This document shows positions 54,611 through 64,000 of a stretch of DNA of 64,000 nucleotides, in pieces. Under the pieces are notes generated by a model. That model saw only the letters and a program-made list of their open reading frames with translations. It ran no database searches and had not been told where the DNA came from. The stretch lies in contig NC_081414.1 in NCBI RefSeq assembly GCF_030272615.1, positions 907,869,009 through 907,933,008 on the forward strand, read 5' to 3'. Source of the DNA: Cryptomeria japonica. Lineage: Eukaryota; Streptophyta; Pinopsida; Cupressales; Cupressaceae. A program made the position numbers and the translations under genes. Numbering within the stretch: the first letter of the stretch is position 1; each line of letters begins with the position of its first letter.

Positions 54611-55880
54611 TGATAAGTCGATGCTTTGACATGTTTTTTATTATGACTCTTAGGTTTTTTGGCATCTTTTGGGTTGCATTGTGATAGTAAAGTATTGTGA
54701 ATTGACTATATGTAATCCATGTTTTAAAACTGAACTTATGAAATCATGTTTGAACTTTATCGGTTAATTCCTGCAACCATGCCAATTTATTCCTGCAGCT
54801 AAATGATTTGTCCCTGTGATATGCAGATTATTTAGGATAATGTCATATGTGAGTTAATGAATGTATTAATTGAGTAAGATACACATGCATGTCCTTGTAT
54901 GTTGTTTTTGTTTTAGTGCAAATAATAATTGATGTTGCAGTGGATCATTTCCTTTCGTGCCTAAGGACTGAAGAATCATGTTCAGATAACTGGAGGTCAA
55001 ACTGAAGGGGATTCGAGCAAGCTCAATGTATGGCATAATCGAAGTAGTTGTACTTCACCATGAGAGTTTAACTCTAGTGCATATTGAATTCGCAAAATAT
55101 TGCTTTGGCATGCAAAGACTATGGTTTGGTTTCAGGATCCATGGTTCCTGCAGCCAAGCCCTCAATTATCTCCTTCATCTAACAATAATCTGCCTCTTTT
55201 TCTAGGTGTAACTTGAGTTGTCCATTGTAGTTGATCTTTTCTTTATAATAAGCTCTTCCTTCTTTCTTAGAGTTAGACAAGATGGAAAGGAATTGAGCAG
55301 AGTTTTTACAAGCATTCTAAATTTTCTCTTTTAGAATATGTAATCATTTTCAGGAAGAAATGAATAAAGAATATGTTGTTCAGATCTGTTAAAAGTATTT
55401 TGCTAGAAGTTTGATATCACTCATCCAAAGGGGGCCATTTGGTGAGTGATCATGTGTTTATGATCATTGAAGTTAGTTTTTACTTGGTTGCAATAGAAGT
55501 TCATGACTGGATTGTTCCTGCAGCCACTGGAAATAGATCTGCTGACTGTTCCTACAGCCAAGACAGAACGGTGTGATTTCTGTTATTTTCATTAGATCAT
55601 TCCAGTAGTGTTTTGTGAAGCTTTCATGTAGTCTTTTATGATTTCCATTCTTGCCTTTCCTTTCTACATAATGTTAGTTAGTTACTGCAGTAATGCAGAA
55701 TAATCATTTAAGGAGCTTAGTGCATATATATTGCAAACCCATTTCAAGTTTTATCTTCTTGGATTGACAACTAAATGAACACCAACCATGAAAATAGTAA
55801 ACTCTACCATATGAATGTCCAAACTTTGGATTGAGATTTCAATTAGAGGTATTATTATTATCATTATAGTTGGGGTAGAC
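54611..55880 (+). repeat. 3' LTR of H (right end uncertain)
   Basis: Starts TGATAAGTCGATGC after the PPT. The word GTTCCTGCAGC or close variants recurs at about 54768, 54790, 55147, 55513 and 55544, and also in the pol tail. AAAGGGGGCCATTTGG at about 55427 looks like another PPT. No CA end with a TSD was identified before fragment F. Confidence 0.6.
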
Positions 55881-56533
55881 ACTACATGCAAAATATATGC
55901 TTCTATCTTTCAACATAATAAACATTATCAGTATTAGTCTTACCATCCAGGGATATTGTTCCTTTGCCTTTGATCCTCCTTGCTTCTTGTCTCCAAATCT
56001 GACTAGTCCACCATCAAATTATTACAGAGTTAGGAATTTCCTCTTGTCATCGGTCATATGATGTGAGCAACCACTATCTATAACCCATTCATCCTTCTCT
56101 TCAATTTTAGCAGCTAAAGCCTTCTCCTCAATATGATTTGTATCAATGACAGGTTCTGGAGAATCATCCTTGTTAGCAATAAAGACCAAATCCACTTACA
56201 GGTTCATCATCATCATCATCATCAGTAACACCAAAATAATAATCACCATCATACCAACATGATTTATTCTTATTCCTTCTAAATCTAGGTATGCTCCAAT
56301 ATTCTCGATTAGGCTTGTAATTCCTCATAAATCTTTCATGATTCCTAGCAGCTCTTTCAGGACATCTACAAGCAAAATGACCAATATTATTGCATGAAAA
56401 ACATTTAAAAGGTAACTTTCCTTCATACTTACTTGCAATCGGTCCTGTAGGGATTCTTTTAGCAATTAGGGCCTCCAACTCTTTAATTTCTTTGTTTTCT
56501 CTCTCAATGTCTTCCAAATATTTAGCATATAAC
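55881..56533 (-). pseudogene. Copia fragment F: gag end and protease start
   Basis: Minus-strand Copia remnant. From 56517 it reads IERENKEIKELEALIAKRIP, then an intact zinc knuckle CFSCNNIGHFACRC (about 56355-56400), YKPNREYWSIPRFRRNKNKS and an Asp run. The protease region has IDSGCSHHMTDD (about 56040-56090), then fades near DNVYYVE at about 55900. Element E is inserted at its gag end (ATAAC at 56529-56533 is a possible TSD half). The rest is missing. Confidence 0.85.
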
Positions 56534-56574
56534 TGTTGGCATTATGTGAACCGGTATGAGGACATAATGACATA

Positions 56575-56786
56575 GTATGTTGTCATTGATGTCAATGTGC
56601 TGAAGAAGTGAGAACCGGCATATGAGAGAACTAGTAGAACACTGTGAACCGACATTTGTGCCAAAGTGAAGCATGACATTGTATGTTGTCATTGATGTCA
56701 ATATGCTGAAGAAGTGAGAATCGGCATATGAGAGAACCGGTAGAACACTGTGAACTGACATTTGTGCCAAAGTGAAGTGGTGTGTT
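56575..56786 (+). repeat. 106-bp tandem duplication inside E LTR
   Basis: Two copies starting GTATGTTGTCATTGATGTCA at 56575 and 56681. The right LTR shows the same 106-bp period (63874 and 63980), so the duplication predates insertion of E. B's LTR has a single copy. Confidence 0.88.
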
Positions 56787-57010
56787 TGTTCATGATGAAC
56801 CGACATATAGTTATGTGAATCGGCTCATGGAAGTATTTGTAGCGTCCTAAAATTGTGACACTTGCAATTTCGACTGCATTTCGGTCTTCACGATGGCGAC
56901 GCAACACGCAACCTGAATGGAGACCTCGAAACTTGCTCACGACACTAAAAATTGCATTTTTCAAGCACCCTGGCCTGAACCTCCTTGCACCCTGCTGTCC
57001 CGGGAGGTGG

Positions 57011-57134
57011 GACTAGAGCGCCCAGTGCCCTAGTCCCTAGGACCGTGGCGCCCAGTGCCCTGGTCCCTCAGGACCAGGGCGCCCAGCGCCCTGGTCCCCA
57101 GGACCATGGCGCCTAGCGCCCTGGTCCCTGGGTC
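57011..57134 (+). repeat. GC-rich LTR minisatellite, about 4 units
   Basis: Longest of the three arrays. Variants of GCGCCCAGCGCCCTGGTCCC alternate with GGACCATGG or GGACCAGGG. Confidence 0.85.
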
Positions 57135-57714
57135 CTATTTTGGGCCAGGTCTCCTAAGGGGTCTCGGGTCTTTTTGTTTGCAATTTGGAAATTATCATTT
57201 CCTGGTCGGCCTAAGGTCAGGAAAATCAGTCTATCAGCCCTAATTGACAAGTATATAAACTACATTTTCCTCTTTCATTCGATATGATGGAAAAGGCGTG
57301 GAAACTATACTCAAGCATTCAAGCATTCAAGCATTCTTTCAAGCAATTGATCATTTCAAGTCTCCATTCAAGGCTAAGTGTTGCATTCAAGACAAGGATT
57401 CAACCATTGAAGAGGAGATCACATACTACTACAACATACAACATACAACATCTAAACCTTCGCACATAAGGATACAAACATCCTTAGAACAAGGTATTAG
57501 TACTTGTTTTATAGTCATTTACATTTATAGCTCTTGCTCATTTCTTGGTTAATTCCAAAACCGGGGTTTGACCTAAAGGCAAACCCCTAATCCCTAACCC
57601 CCCAATCGTCTTCGCTTTTCTGTGTGTAGGTTGCAGGTACGCAGCTGAAATTGAAGATCTGGAATCCTTGTGTAGAGACGAACAGATCCCCCTTCGTTTC
57701 GCAGATTTTTCGAA

Positions 57715-57741
57715 GGACCGTGGCGTCGGGCGCCATCGTCC
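57715..57741 (+). repeat. GC hairpin motif in solo LTR
   Basis: GGACCGTGGCGTC then GCGCCATCGTCC. Third LTR copy of the motif. Confidence 0.55.
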
Positions 57742-59456
57742 TGAAAACTTTTGCTCAAATTTGCAGGACAGCGCCGTATCAACATTTTACTGCTAATTCC
57801 AGGTCCGCAGCTTCATACTGTATCCCTATCTCAGTTTATAAGCGAATCTTTCTCACTTTCTATGCATTCCTAGCTTAATTCCTCTATGCACATTCTTTAC
57901 AAAAGAGGGTAGCCTTGCTGTCTTAACCCTTGAAACGCATTTAGCATCCAATCTTGCATTGCGTGGGATTGGATCTTGTGGGTTTCAACCCCTCTTTTCA
58001 ATGTAAAGTCTCTTCCCTAAGTGAAAACCATCAACCCTAGTGAATCTCCCTTCTCTCTCCTTGGAGTTGGAAGAGGGGAGAGCAACTAGGGTTTGATCGC
58101 GATTTTCCGCTTTACAGTATTGTATGACTACCGGTTGGTAGTCTCAACTTTAGGGATTCCGATTTAAGTACTTCAAGCCTGTGTAGCTCAACCAATGACT
58201 TTGTGTGATGAGTTAGCATGGTAACAAAGAATAGATCGTGTTGCCATGTAAGCCTTATGCACATGAAGGATCTTGCATGAAGGAGATTTTTCCTATCTAC
58301 CTTGGGAATGTGAGAAGTCTATAAAATAGTGATAACATGTGATGGGTTATTAGCCGCAATAAAATCGGTGGAAATGGTCAATGGAGAATGTCTTGAGATT
58401 GGATCAAGAACTACTGCACTTAATGTAGTGTGCCCAACGGTTAGGATTGAACCATTTGAATTCCTTAACCTAACAGGTTTAGGATTTAGGGTTTATGCTA
58501 CCGACCTATCTGTTTTCCTATAAGGTCATGTTGTGTCTCTTTCTGAGGTTGTTGGCAATAGTTGTGTGTGTGTATCCAGGAGAAGGGATATGTGATTCTT
58601 GCTAGACCCAAAGGAGAGAAGTGATACCTACAAAGTGTAAGTGCAGAAGGTGAAGAGGAGTTCAAGCGGATCTGCATTGGTATTGAGTGTTGTTACCAGA
58701 TCATTGTAATACCTGTTGATCTCTAACCACCTCAACAGTTGGAAAATCCCTTAATAGGGTAGCCTTAACTGGCTTGCTATAAATCCTTTAATAGGGTAAT
58801 TCAAAGCTATTGAGTTTGAAATCCTTTAGCTATTGAGTTCTTGAAATCCTCTAACAAGGTAACCTTTAACAGGGTTTAACCCTTAACCGAGTATTCTAGC
58901 CATCCCTTAACCAGGTGATCCCTAATAGAATCGGTTCCTGGCAAAACCATTTGTAATGTCTCTAACTAGACAAGGCTCCTAATAGAGCGAACTTCTAAAG
59001 AGTTAAAAAACATCTTGTGGGTATTCATCCTCACCGTGGTTTTTCCCAATTGGGTTTCCACGTGAAAAATATGTGTGTCATGTGTGATGCTTTTATCTTG
59101 TGATGCTTTCCTATTGTCTGTCAAGCATATGATGGTTTAGTGTTTTATGCCTGTCAATAAAACATGTTGAACTAGCTGTTATTATGATCTGATGATAGAT
59201 TACCTGTTTATGCATAAGGGTGAAATGGTAGTATAGTCTTGAGTTGAGTGAAAAGCTAAGTGAGTAACCGGTTAATGCTTGTCTTAGTCATTCTTAGCTT
59301 TATCGATTGCACTCTGTTTCAAACCGGTGTCACTGTTTGCCAATCATTTGAAGTATCTACTGTCAAACTAGTTTAGGACTGTATTTTTGTGTATATTGAT
59401 TCACGTCCCCCCTCTTAGTACCAGGTTAGTACTATCTATTCATCACTGAGTTATCA

Positions 59457-59474
59457 ATTGGTATCAAAGCATCT
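59457..59474 (+). promoter_or_regulatory. Primer-binding site of E
   Basis: ATTGGTATCAAAGCATCT, identical in its core to that of B. Confidence 0.9.
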
Positions 59475-59527
59475 TCCAGGTCCTTTGTGCTATAAGCTTA
59501 ACCGCTTGAGGTAAAGATCCCAATCTA

Positions 59528-60480
59528 ATGATGAAGAGGGAAGGTCCAAAGTTTAACAGAGAAAATTTTTAGTATATGGAAAGACAGAATGAAGATATAC
59601 ATCAGAAGCATGGGTGCTCAACACTAGAGCTATATTGAGACTGCCTATGTTTCTCCTATCGGTACCCTTATTGATGACCAAAAGAGAGAGATGCAGGAGA
59701 ATGGGCAAGTCATGGAAGCCCTAATTAGTAGTTTATCTAACATTGAGTTTATTGATGTTTAGGATAAGGTAAATCCCAAAGAGGTATGCGATACTCTTGA
59801 AAATATCTATGGTGGTGATGAGCATGTAAAACAAGATAAGGAAGGAAGCCTTAGAGGGAAGTTTGAAGATATACAGATGGTTGAAGGTGAGACCATTCAA
59901 TAGTATGGAATAAGAATCAAAAATAGTTGCTGTAGATATCAAGAGTGTAGGTGGTAAAATAGAAAATTCCACTATGGTAAGCAAAATCCTGAGATCCCTA
60001 TTGTTGTTCTATGTAATAAGGGTTGCTGCTATTCAAGAGCTAAGATCAATAGACAAGACTAAGGTATCCCTAGACTCCATCATTGCAAAGTTGACAACCT
60101 ATGAGCTAAATAGTTTCGATGGCAGTATTCAAAAGATTGAATCAACTTTTAAAGCTTGTGTAGTACCATCCAGAAAAGGAAAAGAAGCTAGCACTAGTGG
60201 TGAACCAAGACAGGGCAAAGAAATGGATGATGAGGAGATTCTGATGGCATTTGAAGCTCTCCTTTCCAAAAAACTTCCTAAAGGAACTGGAAAATACAGA
60301 GGTAAGCTACCTTTGAAATTCTTTTCTTGTAATCGGATAAGACATATTGCTATAAACTTTCCTAATGGTGACAACAAGGACAAACCGGAAAGGTTCAAGA
60401 AATTCAAAGGAGGAAACCAGAGAAACTATTTTGTGGCAATTGATGAAGGTGTCATAGATGAAGAATTAGAGGATGAAGAA
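59528..60480 (+). pseudogene. Copia E gag (broken)
   Basis: MMKREGPKFNRENF, then a frameshift near 59570 (one extra base relative to B). Later TAG stops stand at Trp positions (caacacTAGagc near 59623, FIDV-stop near 59760), and another frameshift lies near 59920. From 59974 it is open: LLFYVIRVAAIQELRSIDKT. The knuckle at about 60315-60360 is FFSCNRIRHIAINF, with the first and last Cys now Phe, a different lesion from B. Confidence 0.88.
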
Positions 60481-60915
60481 AATGATGATATTGTGCTTAT
60501 TGCTATCAAGGAAGATGTGTCAGACAAGAAGGCTCTTGTCTCTCAGTTTGATAATTCCAATGAGTGGATCATTGATAGTGGTTGTTCTCACCATATGACT
60601 AGTGAGCGGAGAAAGTTTCTATCCTTGGAGGAGTATGATGGTGGTGTGGTTCGCTTTGGCAATGATGCACCATGCATGGTCAAAGGTAGAGTGTCCATCT
60701 CTCTGAATGGAAAGAGTAATGTTGACAATGTATATTGGGTTGATGATCTTAGAAACAACCTTCTGAGTGTTGCCCAGCTGAATAACAGTGGCCTCACTCT
60801 AGAATTCAAGAATGGAGTTTGCAGAATCAAAGGAAAGAATGGTGAATTGGTGGCCACCGGCATGTAGACCAAAAGTAACCTATTTAAGCTAAATGCAAAT
60901 ATAAGTACATGTCTT
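60481..60915 (+). pseudogene. Copia E aspartic protease
   Basis: WIIDSGCSHHMTS with Asp-Ser-Gly at 60574-60582, then VRFGNDAPCMVKGR and DLRNNLLSVAQL. A TAG at 60865-60867 stands where B has CAG (Gln in TGMQTKGN). Otherwise intact. Confidence 0.9.
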
Positions 60916-62133
60916 ATGGCTAAATTTGATGATAGCTGGATATGGCATAGGAGACTCCACCATGTAAACTTTGATAACATTGTGAAGGCTAGTAAGATCA
61001 AGGCAGTTAGAGGGTTGTTGGTGCTAAGCAAACCGGATAATACCTTGTGCAGAGAGTGTCAATTGGGGAAAATGTCTTCCTCAACCTTTAAAGGTAAATC
61101 TTTCACTATTGACAACTTGCTTGACCTTGTGCATATTGATTTGTGTGGTCCTATGAAAACTAGAAGTGTGCAGGGTGATAGGTACTTCATGATTCTCACT
61201 GATGACTGCTCAAGAATGATGTGGGTCACATTCTTGAAAGACAAGTCTAATGAATTTGTAAAGTTCAAAGATTTTAGAGCATTAGTGGAGAAGGAAAGCG
61301 GTAAAAGGATCAAGTTCCTGAGAACTGATCAAGGAGGGGCATTCAGTTCCAATGAATTCAACAAGTACTGTGAAGAACATGGCATCAAGAGGCAATTGTC
61401 TGCCCCTCAGACTCCACAGTAGAATGGCCTAGTAGAGAGGAATAACCAGACTATGGTTCAAGCAGCTAGAACCATGTTGATTCAAGGAAAGTTAGTTCAC
61501 ACCTTTTGGAGAGAAGCGGTGAGCACTATAGTCTACACAATGAACCAGGTACTCATCAAGAAAGGTAAGGATAAAACTCCTTATGAATATTGGACCAGTA
61601 AGACACTTGTGGTTAGCTACTTTAGAGTGTTTGGTAGCAAATGTTACATCAAGAGGAGTGAACACCAAAGCAAAATTGATGTGAAATGTGATGAGGGAAT
61701 ATTCTTAGGATATTCCACCAAGAGAAAAGCTCTCAAGTGTTTCAACAATAGGACTCAGAGAATTATGGAAAGCACCAATGTAACAGTTGATGAAACCTCT
61801 AAGAAAACTGAGGAAACTGGCAGTGAGCAAGCAGTAAATGAACCAATTGCAACCTTCTGGGAATTGGTTGATAGCCAACCGAGTACCAGTAGCAATGTTC
61901 CTACACTGGAAAATGTAGATGCTAATACTGATGGAGATGAGGATGAAGAAGAAAAGCAAGAGGAATCTATCAAAACCATTCCTCGGTATGTCAAGCTGAA
62001 TCATGATCCTAAGCAGATCATAGGAGATAAGGATGCTGGAATCCTTACAAGAAGAAAGGTCAAAGAAATCTCATGTATGATCTCAGAATTTGAGCCTAAA
62101 TCATTAAAAGAGGCACATAAGGATGAAGACTAG
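60916..62133 (+). pseudogene. Copia E integrase
   Basis: WIWHRRLHHVNFDN and CRECQLGKM, then LVHIDLCGP (Asp), RTDQGGAF (Asp) and LVERNNQTMVQAARTML (Glu): the DDE triad is complete. Stops TAG at 61420 (Gln position in TPQQNG) and TAG at 62131 (Trp in B, GAC TGG ATC). The C-terminal part is SKCYIKRSEHQSKIDVKCDE. Confidence 0.92.
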
Positions 62134-62937
62134 ATCAAGGCAATGGAAGAGGAACTTGACCAAATAGAGAAAAATGGTGCATGGTCTTTGGTACCTAGAC
62201 CAGAGCACAAAAATGTCATTGGTACTAAATGGGTTTTTAGAAATAAGATGAATGAGGATGGCATAGTGATTAGGAACAAAGCCAGATTAGTGTACAAAGG
62301 ATATGCTCAAGAAGAAGGAGAAGACTATGGTGAAACCTTTTCTCCCATAGCCAGATTGGAAGGAGTCCATATACTTCTTGCATATGCAGCTTTTAAAGGT
62401 TTCAAAGTATATCAAATGGATGTAAAATCTACATTCCTAAATGGTGTACTTGAAGAGGAGGTGTATATTCAGCAGCCAGATGGGTTTGCCCTATCTGAAG
62501 ATAGTAACATGGTATGTAGGCTACATAAAGTCTTATATGGACTAAAGCAGACACCTAGAGCATGGTATGAACATCTGCATTCCCATCTTGTGAAGACTGG
62601 ATTTGAGAGAACAAGTGAAGATAGTAATATCTACTTGAAGTCTGAAGGAGATTAGATCCTGATCTGTGAGGTATTTGTTGATGAAATTATCTTTGGTGGA
62701 GATGACAAGACGAGTCATGAGTTTGCAGATGAGATGAACAAAGAATTTGAAATGTCACTCATAGGGGAGATTAAATTCTTCATTGGACTGCAGATCCAGC
62801 AAATGAAGGATGGAATCTTTATCACATAGTCCAAGTATGTCAAAGAGGTGTTGAAGACCTTTGGCATGGAAGATAGAAAATCGGATGGTACTCCGATGGT
62901 GACCAGTTGTAAACTATCTAAAGAAGATGACTCATAA
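62134..62937 (+). pseudogene. Copia E reverse transcriptase
   Basis: [80 protein letters not shown]. The active site reads FVDEII: the second catalytic Asp is Glu, while B and A keep FVDDI. Stops TAG 62653 and 62827 (both CAG in B) and TAA 62935. Confidence 0.92.
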
Positions 62938-63627
62938 TTGGTTGATGAGAAGGAATACCGATCAATGATTGGTAAGTTTCATTATGTAGTACATAGCAAA
63001 CCAGATATTGCACATGCAGTTGGCATTACTGCAAGATTCCAGAAAACCCCAAGAGAATCTCACTTGGTTGCAGTCAAGCGGATTCTTAGGTATCTGAAGG
63101 GAACTATTGACTATGGATTATGGTATCCTTATAGCAAGGATTTCAACTTGAAAGTATACACAGATGTTGATTGGGTAGGCAATATAGATGACCGGAAAAG
63201 CACAACAAGTGGTGCATTCTTTCTCGGTGGTAGACTGGTCTCATGGATGAGTAAGAAGCAGAGTTGTATCTTTCAGTCTACAGCGGAAGCAGAGTATGTT
63301 GCAGCTTTCATGAACTGAACTTAGACAATTTGGATGAAGCATGTATTAAATGGCTTCAAAGTTCCTATATCTAAACTGATAAGTATATTTTGTGACAACA
63401 CAAGTGCAATTAACATCTCCAAGAATCCGGTTTTACATTCTAGAACCAAGCACTTTGAGCTTAAGTATCATTTCTTGAGGGAAAAGGTTCAGAACAAAGA
63501 GATTGCACTAGAACATGTTTCTAGTTAGGAGCAGTTAGCAAACATATTCACCAAGCCTCTCCCAAAGGATAAATTTATGTACTTAAGAGGTGAATTAGGG
63601 GTGTTGCCCCTTCAAGAGCTAAACTAA
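62938..63627 (+). pseudogene. Copia E RNase H and C-terminus
   Basis: YRSMIGKFHYVVHSKPDIAH, GTIDYGLWYPYSKDFNLKVY, TDVDWVGNIDDRKSTTSGAF, then FCDNTSAINISKNPVLHSRT and NIFTKPLPKDKF, ending LPLQELN at TAA 63625. Stops TGA 63316, TAG 63322 and TAG 63526. B has a TAG at 33031 where E has CAG, so the two copies decayed independently. Confidence 0.92.
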
Positions 63628-63832
63628 AGGTATATGCTCCACACCAGTCAGGTATTGCATAGTCAAATTTTTCTTCAAGATTGATGTGTTGAAGGATGCT
63701 ACTCCTCAGGGGGTCTAGCATAATGGAACAGGGAAGCTTCTACCCCCACTTTGGCATTGTTGTCAAAGGGAGAGAAGATGTGAAGCAGAGAAGATATATT
63801 TTTTTATTACCATCAATGCTAAAGGGGGAGAT
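63628..63832 (+). promoter_or_regulatory. 3' untranslated region and PPTs of E
   Basis: Main PPT AAAGGGGGAGAT at 63821-63832 touches the LTR. An upstream TTGTCAAAGGGAGAGAAG lies at about 63760-63777, matching B. Confidence 0.8.
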
Positions 63833-64000
63833 TGTTGGCATTATGTGAACCTGTATGAGGACATAATGACATTGTATGTTGTCATTGATGTCAATGTGCT
63901 GAAGAAGTGAGAACCGACATATGAGAGAACTGGTAGAACACTGTAAACCTGCATTTGTGCCAAAGTGAAGCATGAAATTGTATGTTGTCATTGATCTCAA
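63833..64000 (+). repeat. 3' LTR of E, start only
   Basis: TGTTGGCATTATGTGAACC as in the left LTR. Cut by the window end inside the second unit of the 106-bp duplication. Confidence 0.93.

Larger units (their letters stand above)
48157..55880 (+). mobile_element. Ty3-type element H (Athila/Tat-like), 5'-truncated
   Basis: Begins abruptly inside the protease (LFLDGIPVVSIVVNG) with no gag, primer site or 5' LTR. Order protease, RT, RNase H, integrase is Ty3. RT and RNase H wording (ISDSQWVSPLVIVPKKGGKW, KDHFPLPFVDQVLDSLAGK) and the lack of a chromodomain fit the Tat/Athila group. An extra ORF follows pol at the place of the Athila env-like ORF. PPT and the start of the 3' LTR are at 54597-54611. 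The right end is not defined by a TSD, so 55880 is approximate. Confidence 0.85.
56838..58116 (+). repeat. Solo LTR of element C family
   Basis: 1,279 bp, TGTAGCG...TTTACA, TSD GTATT at 56833-56837 and 58117-58121. No interior, so it arose by LTR-LTR recombination. TATA box at 57252-57258 and GC hairpin motif at 57715-57741 are retained. Confidence 0.96.
56534..59456 (+). repeat. 5' LTR of element E (interrupted)
   Basis: TGTTGGCATTATG...GTTATCA, about 1.64 kb once the solo LTR and one TSD copy are removed. TATAAAA box at 58320-58326. CCTTTAATAGGGT-type repeated words at about 58745-58920, as in B. Terminal C-tract of 6. Confidence 0.93.
56534..64000 (+). mobile_element. Copia-type LTR retrotransposon E, right end outside window
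   Basis: Close relative of B. Left LTR 56534-59456 (with a nested solo LTR), interior 59457-63832, right LTR from 63833 cut by the window end. From 59974 to 63627 gag-pol is in a single frame, broken by seven TAG, one TAA and one TGA before the final TAA. Gag upstream is also frameshifted. It inserted into fragment F. Confidence 0.95.

Noticed and set aside
4173-63627. TAG as a recoded sense codon
   Set aside because: B and E show CAG or TGG at the matching positions, other stops and frameshifts also occur, and nuclear plant genes use the standard code. Decay explains it.

Overview
The window looks like intergenic DNA from a plant with a large, retrotransposon-rich genome. A gymnosperm is my best guess, but nothing in the sequence proves it. 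I found no host housekeeping gene, tRNA, rRNA or CRISPR array. Almost everything is LTR retrotransposon sequence, much of it nested. The evidence is TG...CA long terminal repeats, 5-bp target-site duplications (TSDs), initiator-Met-tRNA-type primer sites (ATTGGTATCAR), polypurine tracts (AAAGGGGGAGAT) and gag, protease, integrase, reverse transcriptase and RNase H motifs.

Layout. 1-2223: AT-rich repeat R1. 2224-9933: complete minus-strand Copia element A (TSD GATTG). 9939-10100: R1 resumes. 10101-36994: unit X, a region with one long decayed ORF of unknown function. X is split at 13327/35157 by plus-strand Copia element B (13328-35156, TSD GACTT). B's reverse transcriptase is itself split by two insertions 137 bp apart: C (17748-25568, TSD GCAAC, Ty3-type gag plus protease-like ORF, no RT or integrase) and G (25711-32295, TSD CATAA, Copia-type ends but only a zinc-knuckle gag and an unknown ORF of about 1,085 codons). 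36995-37416: more R1. 37417-46490: LTR(s) and interior of unit D, with a long Pro/Ser-rich ORF and tandem repeats. 47579-48156: minus-strand coiled-coil/acidic ORF fragment. 48157-54610: 5'-truncated Athila/Tat-like Ty3 element H with protease, RT, RNase H, integrase and a 778-codon extra ORF, followed by its 3' LTR. 55881-56533: minus-strand Copia fragment F. 56534-64000: Copia element E, whose left LTR holds a solo C-family LTR (56838-58116, TSD GTATT). E's right LTR runs off the window.

How the parts relate. A, B and E are related Copia elements, Sirevirus-like in my reading because of their repeated PPT-like tracts and FEMSLIGEIK(Y/F)F-type RT. All are decayed. C and G lack pol and would have needed enzymes from other elements to move. 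The most unusual signal is that three different units (X, G ORF2 and H ORF3) each carry a large non-gag, non-pol ORF with the same plan: an N-terminal globular region with a similar helical core, a Lys/Arg-rich linker, then a helical C-terminus. Decay is strikingly nonsense-dominated. By hand count, about 39 of 50 in-frame stops in A, E, G and H are TAG, and direct B/E comparison shows many are CAG or TGG codons changed by C-to-T type transitions.
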